In this document: one piece after another, positions 52,864 through 61,896 of the stretch
Position numbering within the stretch: the stretch's first letter is position 1
How the letters are laid out: every line of letters begins with the position of its first letter
Source: Nonomuraea muscovyensis
GTDB taxonomy: Bacteria; Actinomycetota; Actinomycetes; Streptosporangiales; Streptosporangiaceae
Direction of reading: 5' to 3'
Length of the DNA: 64,000 nt
Assembly (NCBI RefSeq): GCF_014207745.1
Contig: NZ_JACHJB010000001.1
Location: forward strand, 2,728,001 to 2,792,000
The notes under the pieces: generated by a model
Seen by the model: only the letters and a program-made list of their open reading frames with translations
Databases searched by the model: none
What the model was told of the DNA's origin: nothing
Translations under genes and position numbers: made by a program

Positions 52864-53255
52864 GCGTTGCCCAGGACGCGCGTCACCCGGATCTCCAGGA
52901 CCACCCGCGCGGGGTTCGGCCGGGGCTCGCGGTAGCGCCCGGCGTAGCGGCGCTCGGCGTCGGCGACCTGGTCGGGCTCGGCGCGCACCACGGCCCGGCC
53001 CTCCAACGTCGACCACCTGCGCCCGTCCACCTGGCAGAGCGCCACCTTCGCCCCCTCGGGCCCCGCGGCGGCGACCAGCCGGGCCTTCCGCGAGGTGCCG
53101 GAGGTGATCACGCGGGCGATGCCGGCGGCCAGGTCCAGGGTGGCGCCGACCGGCACCACGTGCGGGGCCCCGTCGGGCCGGGCGGTGGACAGCGTGCACA
53201 GGTGCCGCTCCCGCCAGAACTCGGCAAAACCGTCACCGCGCTCAACCAGGTTCAC
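52860..53255 (-). CDS. PPOX-class F420-dependent-type oxidoreductase in cob operon
   Basis: The 131-residue protein starts at GTG 53255 (GAGGAGGCAT upstream) with NLVERGDGFAEFWRERHLCT and continues with the split-barrel pattern RPDGAPHVVPVGATLDLAAG, SRKARLVAAAGPEGAKVALC, and VDGRRWSTLEGRAVV. It leads the cobL-cobM-cobK operon through GTGA overlaps. A direct B12 role is not known to me; it may be a flavin/F420 reductase or a corrinoid-binding protein. Confidence 0.8.
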   Translation of the reverse strand: MNLVERGDGFAEFWRERHLCTLSTARPDGAPHVVPVGATLDLAAGIARVITSGTSRKARLVAAAGPEGAKVALCQVDGRRWSTLEGRAVVRAEPDQVADAERRYAGRYREPRPNPARVVLEIRVTRVLGNA

Positions 53256-53310
53256 ATGCCTCCTCGGGGACTCGCGAGGCAATATCGTATGCTCTGGCAC
53301 ACTCTTACGA

Positions 53311-54069
53311 GTGAAGCGGCTCCTCGTGATCGGCATCGGCGCCGGCGACCCCGACCATCTCACCCTGCAGGGGGCCAAGGCCATCGCCGCGGCCGACGTG
53401 TTCTTCCTCGTGGACAAGGGCGAGGCCAAGCAGGAGCTGGTACGCCTGCGGCAGGACCTCATCGAGGCCCACGGGCGCGGGCCGTACCGGATCGTCGAGG
53501 CGCGTGACCCCGAGCGCGACCGGACCACGCCCGCCTACGCCGAGGCCGTCGAGGACTGGCGCTCGCGACGGTCGCAGGTGTACGAGCGGCTCATCCGCGA
53601 CGAGCTGGAGGACGGCCGGACCGGCGCGTTCCTCGTGTGGGGCGACCCCGGCGTGTACGACAGCACGCTCGCCATCCTGGAGGAGGTGCTGGAGCGCGGG
53701 CACGTCACCTTCGACCACGAGGTGATCCCCGGCATCAGCAGCGTGTCGGCCCTGACCGCGCGGCACCGCGTCGGCCTCACCCGGGTCGCGCGGCCGGTCC
53801 ACCTCACCACCGGCCGCCGCCTGGCCGAGGAGGGCGCCACCGCCGACGACGTCGTCGTCATGCTGGACGCCCACTGCTCGTTCGCCGGGGCCGGCGCCGA
53901 CTTCCACATCTACTGGGGCGCCTACCTGGGCACTCCCGACGAGATCCTGGTGTCCGGTCCGGTGCCCGAGGTCGCCGGCCGCATCCGCGAGCTGCGCGCC
54001 GAGGCGCGGGCCCGCAAGGGCTGGATCATGGACACTTACCTGCTGCGCCGGCTCACGCCACCTGCTTGA
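53311..54069 (+). CDS. cobF: Precorrin-6A synthase (deacetylating)
   Basis: The 252-residue methyltransferase adds the C1 methyl and releases acetate; it is specific to the aerobic route. Blocks: LLVIGIGAGDPDHLTLQGAK, VDKGEAKQELVRLRQDLIEA, LVWGDPGVYDSTLAILEEVL, EVIPGISSVSALTARHRVGL and HIYWGAYLGTPDEILVSG. GTG start without a clear ribosome site; TATGCT lies upstream. Divergent from the PPOX-cobL operon; its 3' end overlaps the DUF305 gene by 17 bases. Confidence 0.92.
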   Translation: MKRLLVIGIGAGDPDHLTLQGAKAIAAADVFFLVDKGEAKQELVRLRQDLIEAHGRGPYRIVEARDPERDRTTPAYAEAVEDWRSRRSQVYERLIRDELEDGRTGAFLVWGDPGVYDSTLAILEEVLERGHVTFDHEVIPGISSVSALTARHRVGLTRVARPVHLTTGRRLAEEGATADDVVVMLDAHCSFAGAGADFHIYWGAYLGTPDEILVSGPVPEVAGRIRELRAEARARKGWIMDTYLLRRLTPPA

Positions 54070-54655
54070 CGATCTCGTCGATCAGCTTGCGCTGGTTGGC
54101 GATGATCTTGCCGGCCAGCTCGGCGGTGGGCCCGTGGATGCCCTTGCCCTGGACCGTCTCCGCCATCTGCACGCCGCTGTCGAGGTGCTTGGCCAGCAGG
54201 GTCAGCCACATGCGGTCGAACTCGCCGCCCGAGCGCCGTTTCAGCTCCGCGATCTGCGTCGGGCCGAGCATGCCCGGCATGTCGTGCCCCGCCGTGTCCT
54301 CCGGCGGCGGGTTCACGTTCCAGGAGCGCAGCCAGGACGACATCAGCGTGATGTCGGCCTGCTCGTCCTCGATCATCTTCGCGCTGAGCCGCCGCACGTA
54401 GGCGTCGGAGGTACGGCCGTCGGACAGCTCGGCCAGCTCGATCGTCTGCCGGTGGTGCGGGATCATCTGCAGGGAGAACTGGACGTCCTCCTCCAGGTAG
54501 CCGGTCGTCCCGCCCGCGCCCGCCGCCGCCGTCGTCGCGGAGGGGGTGGACTCGCCGGACGCGGTGGCGCAGCCCGTGGCCAGCGGGACGCACAGCGCGG
54601 CGGCGGCCACCGCGACCCGCACCGTTCTCGATCGCCAGGAAGCTCCCAGCAGCAT
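54053..54655 (-). CDS. DUF305 lipoprotein
   Basis: The 200-residue product starts MLLGASWRSRTV and has a signal peptide ending in the lipobox LATGC, so it should be tethered outside the membrane. The DUF305 part shows QFSLQMIPHHRQTIELAELS, RRLSAKMIEDEQADITLMSS, GHDMPGML and FDRMWLTLLAKHLDSGVQMA; the His/Met pattern suggests metal (copper) binding. ATG 54655 is preferred to a GTG five codons upstream. Confidence 0.85.
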   Translation of the reverse strand: MLLGASWRSRTVRVAVAAAALCVPLATGCATASGESTPSATTAAAGAGGTTGYLEEDVQFSLQMIPHHRQTIELAELSDGRTSDAYVRRLSAKMIEDEQADITLMSSWLRSWNVNPPPEDTAGHDMPGMLGPTQIAELKRRSGGEFDRMWLTLLAKHLDSGVQMAETVQGKGIHGPTAELAGKIIANQRKLIDEIVKQVA

Positions 54656-54805
54656 GTCGGCCCCTTTCACCCGAGGACCGGCTCTCGCAGGACCGGCCGC
54701 TCCCAGGGAGATACGCGCCGGTTCGCCGCGCGGTTCGGCCTCGCGGGCGGAATGTGCCGCATCGGGGACGAGTTCGTCGGCGGCGCTCGCCTAGGCTGGC
54801 TCCTC

Positions 54806-55417
54806 GTGGACGGGCTCCTGGGAACGATCGGCACCGCGTGCGTGCTCTTCGTGGGGACGGACGTCGACGACCTCGTCATCCTGACCATGCTGTTCCTGTC
54901 GGCCCGCGCCGGTGGCAGGCCGCGTCCGGGGCAGATCGTGGCCGGCCAGTACGCCGGGATCGCCGCCCTCGTGGCCGTCTCCGCCGTCGCCGCGCTGGGG
55001 CTGGCCGTGGTGCCCGACCCGTGGGTGGGGCTGCTCGGGCTGGTGCCGTTCGCGCTGGGGATGCGCGGTCTGGTGGCGGCGTGGCGGGACGGTGACGCGG
55101 CCGACGGGCCGGTGGCGGGGGTGGCCGGCGGGACGCTCGCGGTCGCGGGTGTCACGGTCGCCAACGGCGCGGACAACCTGTCGGTCTACCCACCCCTGTT
55201 CCGCACGATGGGCCCGGCGGACACGGCGGTGACCGTCGCCGTGTTCGCCGTCCTCGTGGGGGTGTGGTGCGCGGTGGCGGCCTGGCTGGGCTCGCACCGG
55301 AGGGTGATCCGGGTGGTCGAGCGGTCCGGGCACTGGCTGGTGCCGGTCGTCTTCATGGTGCTCGGCGCGGTGATCGTGCTGGAGTCGGGCGTCGTCGCCC
55401 GGCTCACCCCGGGCTGA
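54806..55417 (+). CDS. CadD-family cadmium/cation transporter
   Basis: The 203-residue protein has five or six membrane helices with the CadD pattern VLFVGTDVDDLVILTMLFLS, GQIVAGQYAGIAALVAVSAV, FALGMRGLVAAW and VTVANGADNLSVYPPLF. It probably exports cadmium or a related cation. The GTG has no ribosome site but lies eight bases after TAGGCT (54792-54797), so the transcript is probably leaderless. Confidence 0.82.
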   Translation: MDGLLGTIGTACVLFVGTDVDDLVILTMLFLSARAGGRPRPGQIVAGQYAGIAALVAVSAVAALGLAVVPDPWVGLLGLVPFALGMRGLVAAWRDGDAADGPVAGVAGGTLAVAGVTVANGADNLSVYPPLFRTMGPADTAVTVAVFAVLVGVWCAVAAWLGSHRRVIRVVERSGHWLVPVVFMVLGAVIVLESGVVARLTPG

Positions 55418-55469
55418 GCGCCGACGGGGCCGGCAGGGGGACGGCGGGAACGGCTCGCCGGACGGCGGA

Positions 55470-56564
55470 TCAGACGAAGCGCCGGTAGGTGATCGTCTTC
55501 CCGCCGGCCACCGACGCCACCGAGGCCTCCGTCACGCTGGATCCGGGACGCGGCGCGTGGATCACCTGCCCGTCGCCCTTGTAGATGCCGACGTGGGTGG
55601 CCGGATCGCCGAAGAAGACGATGTCGCCGGGCTGCGGGTCCGTGACCGGCTGGCCGCTCTTCTGGTAGCCGGCGGCGGTCGTGTCGCCGATCTTGATGCC
55701 CGCCTGGTTCAGCGTGTAGTAGACCAGGCCGCTGCAGTCGAAGGCCGACGGCCCGTTGGCGCCCCAGACGTACGGCTTGCCGATGTGCTGACGGGCGGCC
55801 GCGACGATGTCGGCCCCCGTGCCGTTGCCCTGCACGTACGGGACGGCCTGCGCGCCGCCGCCCCCACCGGAGCCGGCGGGACCGGAGTAGCCGCTGGAGC
55901 CGGCCGGCGCGGCGGTGACGCCGGTGCGGTTGCCGCCGCCGTCGGTGCTCGCCAGGGTGGTCTTCGACCAGTCGGGAACGGGCGTCGGCCGCCAGTCGCG
56001 GCCGTCCTGCGGCGGCGTCAGGGCCACGAAGGTCCGCTGCCTGCCGTCGAGCTGCGACCTGATCGTCGTCCTGGCGTTGCCGACCGCCGTGTTCGCCGAC
56101 TTGAGAAAGGCCTTGGCGTCGGAGACCGCCTGGCGCACCAGGGGCGCGACGGCGTCGTCGAACTGCTTCTGGGTCGCCTGGGGGTTGTTCAGGCGGAAGG
56201 CGTTGGCCTGGCCGAGGACGCCGCCGCACAGCTCGCGTACCCGGGACTCGGCCGTCTCCAGCGCCGTGGCCGCCGCGTCGAGAGCGGTGGCGGAGTTGTT
56301 CAGCGCGTCACGCAGCCCGTCGCCGGCCGTGTAGTAGGTCTCCATGTGCCCCACGAAGGCGTCGGCGGAGCCGCCCTCCCAGGCGGTGTCGATGGTCTTG
56401 ACGGCTCCGCGCAGGGTGCCGGTGTGCTCGCCGATGCTCTTCGCCGTGCCGCGCCACCGCTTGGCCACGTCGCGGATGGTGGCCGGATCGCCGTTGACGC
56501 TCTTCAGGATGCCGGCCAGCTCGCCGCCGCCGGGTAACGTCTCGAGGTCCTCGCTCACACCCAT
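55470..56564 (-). CDS. WXG100-like N-terminal domain fused to NlpC/P60 peptidase
   Basis: The 364-residue protein begins with a helical ESX-like domain (residues 1-110, with VKTIDTAWEGGSADAFVGHM as the WxG turn) and a second helical stretch, then a Gly/Ser/Pro linker. It ends in an NlpC/P60 domain (IVAAARQHIGKPYVWGANGP, FDCSGLVYYTLNQAG, GDPATHVGIYKGDGQVIHAP) with Cys-His-His. It should cut peptidoglycan stem peptides after type VII-like secretion. The ATG overlaps the stop of the upstream WXG100-like gene (TGATG). Confidence 0.85.
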   Translation of the reverse strand: MGVSEDLETLPGGGELAGILKSVNGDPATIRDVAKRWRGTAKSIGEHTGTLRGAVKTIDTAWEGGSADAFVGHMETYYTAGDGLRDALNNSATALDAAATALETAESRVRELCGGVLGQANAFRLNNPQATQKQFDDAVAPLVRQAVSDAKAFLKSANTAVGNARTTIRSQLDGRQRTFVALTPPQDGRDWRPTPVPDWSKTTLASTDGGGNRTGVTAAPAGSSGYSGPAGSGGGGGAQAVPYVQGNGTGADIVAAARQHIGKPYVWGANGPSAFDCSGLVYYTLNQAGIKIGDTTAAGYQKSGQPVTDPQPGDIVFFGDPATHVGIYKGDGQVIHAPRPGSSVTEASVASVAGGKTITYRRFV

Positions 56565-56851
56565 CAGACGTACGCTGTGTCCGCTCGGTACACGTAGGTC
56601 CACACCTTGTCCAGGGCGGACCCGACGCTGGAGAGCTTGCTCTGCGCCGCGCCCAGCTCGTCGCCGACCTCGGTCTCCATCTCGTCGAGGAGTCCGGCCA
56701 GTGCTGAGGAGTCGTCGAGCTTGCCGAAGATCGACGAGTCCGCGGTGCCGGCCGGATAACCGCCCGCGAGCTCCTTGTAGCGCTTCGACAGCCTGTTGGC
56801 GGCGGCCTCGCCGTCTTCTAGTGCCTGGTACTGGAGAGAGAGCCCTGCCAT
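56564..56851 (-). CDS. WXG100/ESX-like small helical protein (95 aa)
   Basis: The start MAGLSLQYQALEDGEAAANR gives a 95-residue all-helical protein with a central G-G-Y-P turn (ELAGGYPAGTADS) and a second helix pair ending in WTYVYRADTAYV. No exact WxG is seen, but size, helix pattern and coupling to the NlpC gene fit the partner of an ESX effector. No secretion machinery genes are nearby. Confidence 0.65.
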   Translation of the reverse strand: MAGLSLQYQALEDGEAAANRLSKRYKELAGGYPAGTADSSIFGKLDDSSALAGLLDEMETEVGDELGAAQSKLSSVGSALDKVWTYVYRADTAYV

Positions 56852-57002
56852 CACACCCGTCCACCGAAGTCGTCGTTGCGCTCCCGCGGACGAAGATCCG
56901 CGCGGGCGCGCAAGCGTCACGATACTCGAAAGCCGGGCGCTCTCGCCGATGTGATCGCAAAGCGGTGAATTTCTCCGGCGTGCGACCCCGCGCGGAGCGC
57001 CG

Positions 57003-57122
57003 TCAGGAGCGGCGGGCCTTCGCGCGGGCCGGACGCGAGCCCCGGCGGAACGTCATGAAACCGAACGTCACCACCGTCGCGGCCACGGCGAGAGCCCCGA
57101 GCGCGAGAATTGCCTTGATCAT
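57003..57122 (-). CDS. Single-pass membrane microprotein (39 aa)
   Basis: The ORF reads MIKAILALGALAVAATVVTF, then GFMTFRRGSRPARAKARRS: one membrane helix and a strongly basic tail. Codon use is normal for the window. The ribosome site is weak (GGGATG). It may be a small regulatory or stress membrane protein. Confidence 0.5.
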   Translation of the reverse strand: MIKAILALGALAVAATVVTFGFMTFRRGSRPARAKARRS

Positions 57123-57147
57123 GGTGCACATCCCACTGCCATACGAA

Positions 57148-57166
57148 GAGTGACTGTCTGTCACTC
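57148..57166. promoter_or_regulatory. Inverted repeat upstream of microprotein gene
   Basis: GAGTGAC-TGTCT-GTCACTC, perfect seven-base arms, 26 bases before the microprotein start. A candidate operator or a transcript stem. Confidence 0.4.
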
Positions 57167-57208
57167 TGTGCAGTGTCCCCGGCGCGGGTCGGCCGAAAAC
57201 GTGGCGGG

Positions 57209-57475
57209 TCAGCGCACCGCCGACTGGATCAGTCCCATCCGGACCTCCGCGGACAACCTGGCCCGCCTGGTGGCGAGGTCCTCGTCCAGTTCGCGGAGCA
57301 CCTCGCCGACGCGGGCGGTGCCCGCGAAGGCGGCCTGCGGGTCGGCGGCCGAGGTGATCGCGGCGACGGCGTCGGCGTACGCGCGGGTCAGCGTCTCAAG
57401 GGCGTCCTCCAGCCCGTCCGCGCGGCCTGACCCGAGCGCGTGCGGCGGAGTGTCGGAGGGATCGGCGGCAACCAT
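57209..57475 (-). CDS. Hypothetical helical protein (88 aa)
   Basis: The start MVAADPSDTPPHALGSGRAD at 57475 has AAGGGG upstream. After a short disordered region the rest is helical (DALETLTRAYADAVAAITSA and VGEVLRELDEDLATRRARLS), a possible coiled coil. The family is not recognised. Codon use is normal. The longer upstream extension lacks support. Confidence 0.6.
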   Translation of the reverse strand: MVAADPSDTPPHALGSGRADGLEDALETLTRAYADAVAAITSAADPQAAFAGTARVGEVLRELDEDLATRRARLSAEVRMGLIQSAVR

Positions 57476-57574
57476 GTACGTGGTCCCCTTCAGTGGTGAT
57501 CGGGGGGCGACATCTGGCCTTCTACCCATCACCGGCCTCTTCGATCCTCCGCCCGGTCCCTCCCCGTCCGCGTG

Positions 57575-58639
57575 TCACCGGCCGTGCTCGCGGGCCTGCT
57601 CTCCACCGGTGGCGGGTGCCCGCCCGGGTGCCGGTCCGACGCCGATCTCCCGCCTTGCCGGACCGCGCTCCGGGGCCGCGCCCTGGCGCTCAAGCCGCCG
57701 GTACTCGCTCGGGCTCACCCCCTGGACCCGTTTGAAGGCGGCGCTGAAGCCGAACGCGTCCGCGTAGCCGACCCGGCGCGCCACCGCCGCCACCGTCTCG
57801 GCCGAGTCGGCCAGCATGTCGGCGGCCAGCGCCATCCGCCAGTCCGTCAGGTAGGCCAGCGGCGGCTCGCCCACCAGCTCGGCGAACCGCTTGGCCAGCG
57901 TCGTGCGCGACACCCCGGACCGGGCGGCCAGCGAGGCGAGCGTCCACGGCCGGTCGGGGGCGTCGTGCATGGCGCGGAGCACCGGACCGACCGCGTCGTC
58001 ACCCAGCGCGTGGTACCAGCTCGGACGCACCGCCTCCGGCTGGTCGAACCATTCGCGCAGCGTGCACACCAGCAACCAGTCGAGCAGCCGGTCGAGGACG
58101 ATCTGCCGGCCCGGTCGCGCTCCGGCGAGCTGAGCCTCCAGGTAGTCGCGCATCGACGTGCAGTCGTGGTGGTCCGGCACGACGATCAGCGGCGGCAGGA
58201 CGCGGAGCAGCCGCCGCGGCACCTGTCCCCGCACGTGGTAGGCCCCGACCAGCAGCACGGTGGGGCTCGCCAGGTCCACGTCGTGGTCGCCGGGCACCCG
58301 CCCGCCGCGCACCTCCCGCACCGGCGCGCCCGCTCTCAGGGGCCCGGTCGTCAGGGGCCCCGTCGTCAGGGGCTGGGTCCTCACGGGCTGGGTCGGCGGG
58401 GCCTCGGTGGAGAAGACGAACGGCTCGGGCCCCCGCACGATCGCCGACTCGCCCAGCGCCAGCCGCCGGGGCTCCCCACCGGCCTCCCCGGCGATCCAGC
58501 CCGCGCCGCGCAGCGGCACGCACAGCGTCAGGGACGCCCCGTCAGTGAACCGCAGCGCCCACGGCGGCGTCAGCACCGACCGGTCGAAGATCGCCCCGTC
58601 GGCCCGCACACCACTCAACAGATCGTCGAACGGGTCCAT
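57575..58639 (-). CDS. AraC-family transcriptional regulator with cupin-type sensor
   Basis: The 354-residue protein has an N-terminal cupin-like AraC-binding domain (residues about 10-200: LRFTDGASLTLCVPLRGAGW, ESAIVRGPEPFVF) and a C-terminal double HTH (WTLASLAARSGVSRTTLAKR, TVAAVARRVGYADAFGFSAA). Between residues 85 and 105 is a small tandem TTGPLTTGPL repeat. It is divergent from the NmrA-type oxidoreductase, a common pairing in which it controls the neighbour. Confidence 0.88.
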   Translation of the reverse strand: MDPFDDLLSGVRADGAIFDRSVLTPPWALRFTDGASLTLCVPLRGAGWIAGEAGGEPRRLALGESAIVRGPEPFVFSTEAPPTQPVRTQPLTTGPLTTGPLRAGAPVREVRGGRVPGDHDVDLASPTVLLVGAYHVRGQVPRRLLRVLPPLIVVPDHHDCTSMRDYLEAQLAGARPGRQIVLDRLLDWLLVCTLREWFDQPEAVRPSWYHALGDDAVGPVLRAMHDAPDRPWTLASLAARSGVSRTTLAKRFAELVGEPPLAYLTDWRMALAADMLADSAETVAAVARRVGYADAFGFSAAFKRVQGVSPSEYRRLERQGAAPERGPARREIGVGPAPGRAPATGGEQAREHGR

Positions 58640-58798
58640 GCCCCCACGATAGGGGTGCCACCTTTACCGACGCCCTGGCGGACAAGCCGGACGAACCCAC
58701 CCGACCGGCACCGGGCGCTCCAGAACCCGGACGATCGGACATGCGGTGCGAACGGACGGCCATGGCCGCCGGGCGGCCGCGGCGGTTGGCTCAAGGAC

Positions 58799-59644
58799 AT
58801 GACGACACACATGACGACACATGAGAACGAGATCCTGGTCCTCGGGGCGACGGGCAAGACGGGACGCCGGCTGGTGCCGCTGCTGCGGGCGGCCGGCGAG
58901 ACGGTGCGGGCCGCCTCCCGCTCCGGCGAGGTGCGCTTCGACTGGACCCGACCGGACACCTGGCGGGCGGCCGTGGCAGGTGCCTCGGCGGTGTACCTGG
59001 TGGCGCCCGACGACCCCACGCCGGTCCACGACTTCGTCAAGCAGGCGGTGGAGGCGGGCGTGGGCCGGTTCGTGGCCCTGTCGGGACGCGGGATGGAGCA
59101 CGTCCACGGCGGCTTCGGCGAGGGCATGGCGGCCGCCGAGGAAGCCGTGCGCGGCTCGGGGGCGGAGTGGACGATCATCCGGGCGAACAACTTCAACCAG
59201 AACTTCGACGAGGACCTGTGGCACGAGCCGCTGCGGGCCGGCCGGTTGGCCCTGCCCATCGGTGCCGTCCCGGAGCCGTTCGTGGACGTCGAGGACGTGG
59301 CCGAGGTGGCCATGGTCCTGCTCACCCGCGACGGGCACGCCGGGGAGGTGTACGAGCTGTCCGGCCCGCGAGGGCTGACCTTCGGCGAGGCGGTGGAGAC
59401 GATCGCGCGGGCCGCGGGCCGCGCCATCCGCTACGAGGAGCTGACGCCGGAGGCGTACCGCGCCGAACTCCTCGCCGCCGGATATCCGGCCGCCGTGGCC
59501 GACGCGCTCAACACCCTGTTCGCCCTGCACCGTGACGGCCACACCGCCGAACCGGTCGACGGCGTCCGCCGGGTGCTCGGCCGGGACCCGATGGCCTTCG
59601 AGACCTACGTGGCCCGCGCCGCCGACGCGGGCGCCTGGTCCTGA
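58799..59644 (+). CDS. NmrA/NAD(P)H-binding family oxidoreductase
   Basis: The 281-residue protein has the N-terminal Rossmann motif ILVLGATGKTGRRLVPLLRA, IIRANNFNQNF and EPFVDVEDVAEVAMVLLTRD, as in NmrA-like NAD(P)-binding proteins that act as reductases or redox sensors. The first codons are duplicated (MTTHMTTH); ATG 58799 has AAGGAC close by, ATG 58811 is the alternative. It shares its promoter region with the divergent AraC regulator. Confidence 0.85.
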   Translation: MTTHMTTHENEILVLGATGKTGRRLVPLLRAAGETVRAASRSGEVRFDWTRPDTWRAAVAGASAVYLVAPDDPTPVHDFVKQAVEAGVGRFVALSGRGMEHVHGGFGEGMAAAEEAVRGSGAEWTIIRANNFNQNFDEDLWHEPLRAGRLALPIGAVPEPFVDVEDVAEVAMVLLTRDGHAGEVYELSGPRGLTFGEAVETIARAAGRAIRYEELTPEAYRAELLAAGYPAAVADALNTLFALHRDGHTAEPVDGVRRVLGRDPMAFETYVARAADAGAWS

Positions 59645-59814
59645 CCCCACCGGTGCCCGGACAGGGCGACCGCGAGCCCGGCCATCAGGACGAGGGGGCC
59701 GGCGACGAGGAGCGGTGAACGCGCACATGCGATAAGGTGCGTGGGTCAGGCCGCGCTCCGCTTCCGGAGGCGGCCACGCTGCTTCGTGGAGCCATTCCGC
59801 ACCTAGGAGCAGCC

Positions 59815-61896
59815 TTGACCACGTCACTTCCCCGCCAGCTCGCCCGCACCCGGCGCTTCACCCTGGGCGCGCCCGGCGCGTTCACGCTCTCGCCGGACGG
59901 CGCGACCGTGTTCTTCCTGCGCAGCCGCGCCGGCGACGACCCCGTCTCCTGCCTGTGGTCGCTCGACCTCGCCACCGGCCGCGAACGCCTGCTCGCCGAC
60001 CCGCTCACCCTCCTGGCCGGGGTGGAGGAGGAGCTGTCGCCCGAGGAGCGGACCCGCCGCCTGCGCGCGGGCGAGCTGTCCTCCGGCATCGTCGGCTACG
60101 CCGCCGACAGCGCCTGCGAGCTGCTCGCGTTCACGCTTTCCGGCCGCCTGTGGACGGTACGGCCCGCCGACGGCGCCGTGCGGTGCGTCCCGGCGGCCGA
60201 GCCGGTGCTCGACCCGCGCCCCGACCCGACGGGACGGCGCATCGCCTACGTCAGCGCCGGTGCGCTGCGCGTGGTGACCGCCGACGGCGGCGTGGACGCG
60301 GTGCTGGCCGCTCCTGACGGCCCCGAGGTCACGTTCGGGCTCGCCGAGCACGTCGCCGCCGAGTCGATGGGCCGCCACCGCGGCTACTGGTGGGCCCCCG
60401 ACGGCCGGCGGCTGCTGGTCGCCCGGGTGGACACGGCCCCGGTCCTGCGCTGGCACCTGGCCGACCCGTCCGACCCGGCCCGCCCGCCGGTGAGCTTCCC
60501 CTATCCCGCGGCCGGCACCCCCAACGCCGAGGTCGGCCTGTGGATCGTCGCGCCCGGCGTCCCGCCCGTCCGGGTGGACTGGGACGCGGCGTCCTTCGAG
60601 TACCTCACCAGCGCCGGCTGGGACGCCGCCGGCCCGTACGCCGCCGTGCAGAGCCGCGACCAGCGGCGCCTCGTCGTCCTCGGCGTCGACCCCGCCACCG
60701 GCGCCACCCGCGTGCTGGCCGAGCAGCGCGACGACGCCTGGGTCGAGCTGGTCCCCGGCCTGCCCGCCCGGGACGCGGCGGGCAGGCTGCTGACCAGCGC
60801 CGACCTGGACGACACGCGACGCCTCCTGGTGGACGGCGAGCCCGTCACACCCACCGGCCTCCAGCTCCACGCGGTCGTGGCGGTGGACGGTGAGACGGTC
60901 CTGTTCACGGCCTCGGACGAGCCGACGCAGACCCACCTGTGGGCCTACGACCCGGCCGGCGGCCCGCGGCGGGTGAGCGACGAGCCCGGCGTCCACACCG
61001 GCACCCGCCGGGGCGGCACCACGATCCTCCAGTCCCGCACGCTGACCCGCCCCGGCACGAAGGTCCGCGCCGGTTCGCTGGAGATCACCTCCTGCACCGA
61101 GCGGCCCGTCCTCGACCCGCGGATGGAGCTGCTCACCCTCGGCCCCCGCGAGCTGCGCGCCGCGCTGTTCCTGCCGTCCTGGCACACTCCCGCCCACGGG
61201 CCGCTGCCCGTCCTCATGGACCCGTACGGCGGTCCCGCCCTGCGCAAGGTGACCAGTGAGCAGGCGTGGTGGACGTACGCCTCGCAGTGGTTCGCCGAGG
61301 AGGGCTTCGCCGTACTCGCGGTGGACGGCCGGGGCACACCCGGCCGCGGCCCCGCCTGGGAACGCGCGGTCCACCTCGACCTCGCGGGCCCGGTGCTGGC
61401 CGACCAGGTGGACGGCCTGTGGGAGGCCGCCGCGCGCCACCCGGTCCTCGACCTGACCAGGGTGGGCATCCGCGGCTGGTCGTTCGGCGGCTACCTGGCC
61501 GCGCTCGCCGTGCTGCGCCGCCCGGACGTCTTCCACGCCGCCGTGGCGGGCGCGCCGGTCACCGACCAGCGCCTGTACGACACGCACTGGCGGGAGCGCC
61601 ACCTCGGCCACCCCGACGAGCACCCCGAGGCGTACGAGCGCTGCTCACCGATCCGGGAGGCCGCGTCGCTGACCCGCCCGCTGCTGCTCATCCACGGCCT
61701 GGCCGACGACAACGTGGTTCCGGCGCACACGCTGAGGTTCTCGCAGGCGCTCCTGGAGGCGGGCCGGCCGCACGAGGTGCTGCCGCTGTCCCGCACCACG
61801 CACCTGCCGTCGCAGGAGGCGGTGGCCGAGAACCTCCTGCTGCACCAGCTCGCCTTCCTACGCCGCGCCCTGGACCTGTCCCCGCGCACCGGGTGA
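59815..61896 (+). CDS. S9 family (prolyl oligopeptidase/DPP IV-like) peptidase
   Basis: The 693-residue protein begins at TTG 59815 (AGGAG upstream) with TTSLPRQLARTRRFTLGAPG. It has a beta-propeller (VEEELSPEERTRRLRAGELS, ESMGRHRGYWWAPDGRRLLV) and a C-terminal alpha/beta hydrolase (MDPYGGPALRKVTSEQAWWT, GIRGWSFGGYLAALAVLRRP with the Ser, LIHGLADDNVVPAHTLRF with Asp, TTHLPSQE with His). Without a signal peptide it is a cytoplasmic dipeptidyl-peptidase or oligopeptidase. Confidence 0.9.
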   Translation: MTTSLPRQLARTRRFTLGAPGAFTLSPDGATVFFLRSRAGDDPVSCLWSLDLATGRERLLADPLTLLAGVEEELSPEERTRRLRAGELSSGIVGYAADSACELLAFTLSGRLWTVRPADGAVRCVPAAEPVLDPRPDPTGRRIAYVSAGALRVVTADGGVDAVLAAPDGPEVTFGLAEHVAAESMGRHRGYWWAPDGRRLLVARVDTAPVLRWHLADPSDPARPPVSFPYPAAGTPNAEVGLWIVAPGVPPVRVDWDAASFEYLTSAGWDAAGPYAAVQSRDQRRLVVLGVDPATGATRVLAEQRDDAWVELVPGLPARDAAGRLLTSADLDDTRRLLVDGEPVTPTGLQLHAVVAVDGETVLFTASDEPTQTHLWAYDPAGGPRRVSDEPGVHTGTRRGGTTILQSRTLTRPGTKVRAGSLEITSCTERPVLDPRMELLTLGPRELRAALFLPSWHTPAHGPLPVLMDPYGGPALRKVTSEQAWWTYASQWFAEEGFAVLAVDGRGTPGRGPAWERAVHLDLAGPVLADQVDGLWEAAARHPVLDLTRVGIRGWSFGGYLAALAVLRRPDVFHAAVAGAPVTDQRLYDTHWRERHLGHPDEHPEAYERCSPIREAASLTRPLLLIHGLADDNVVPAHTLRFSQALLEAGRPHEVLPLSRTTHLPSQEAVAENLLLHQLAFLRRALDLSPRTG

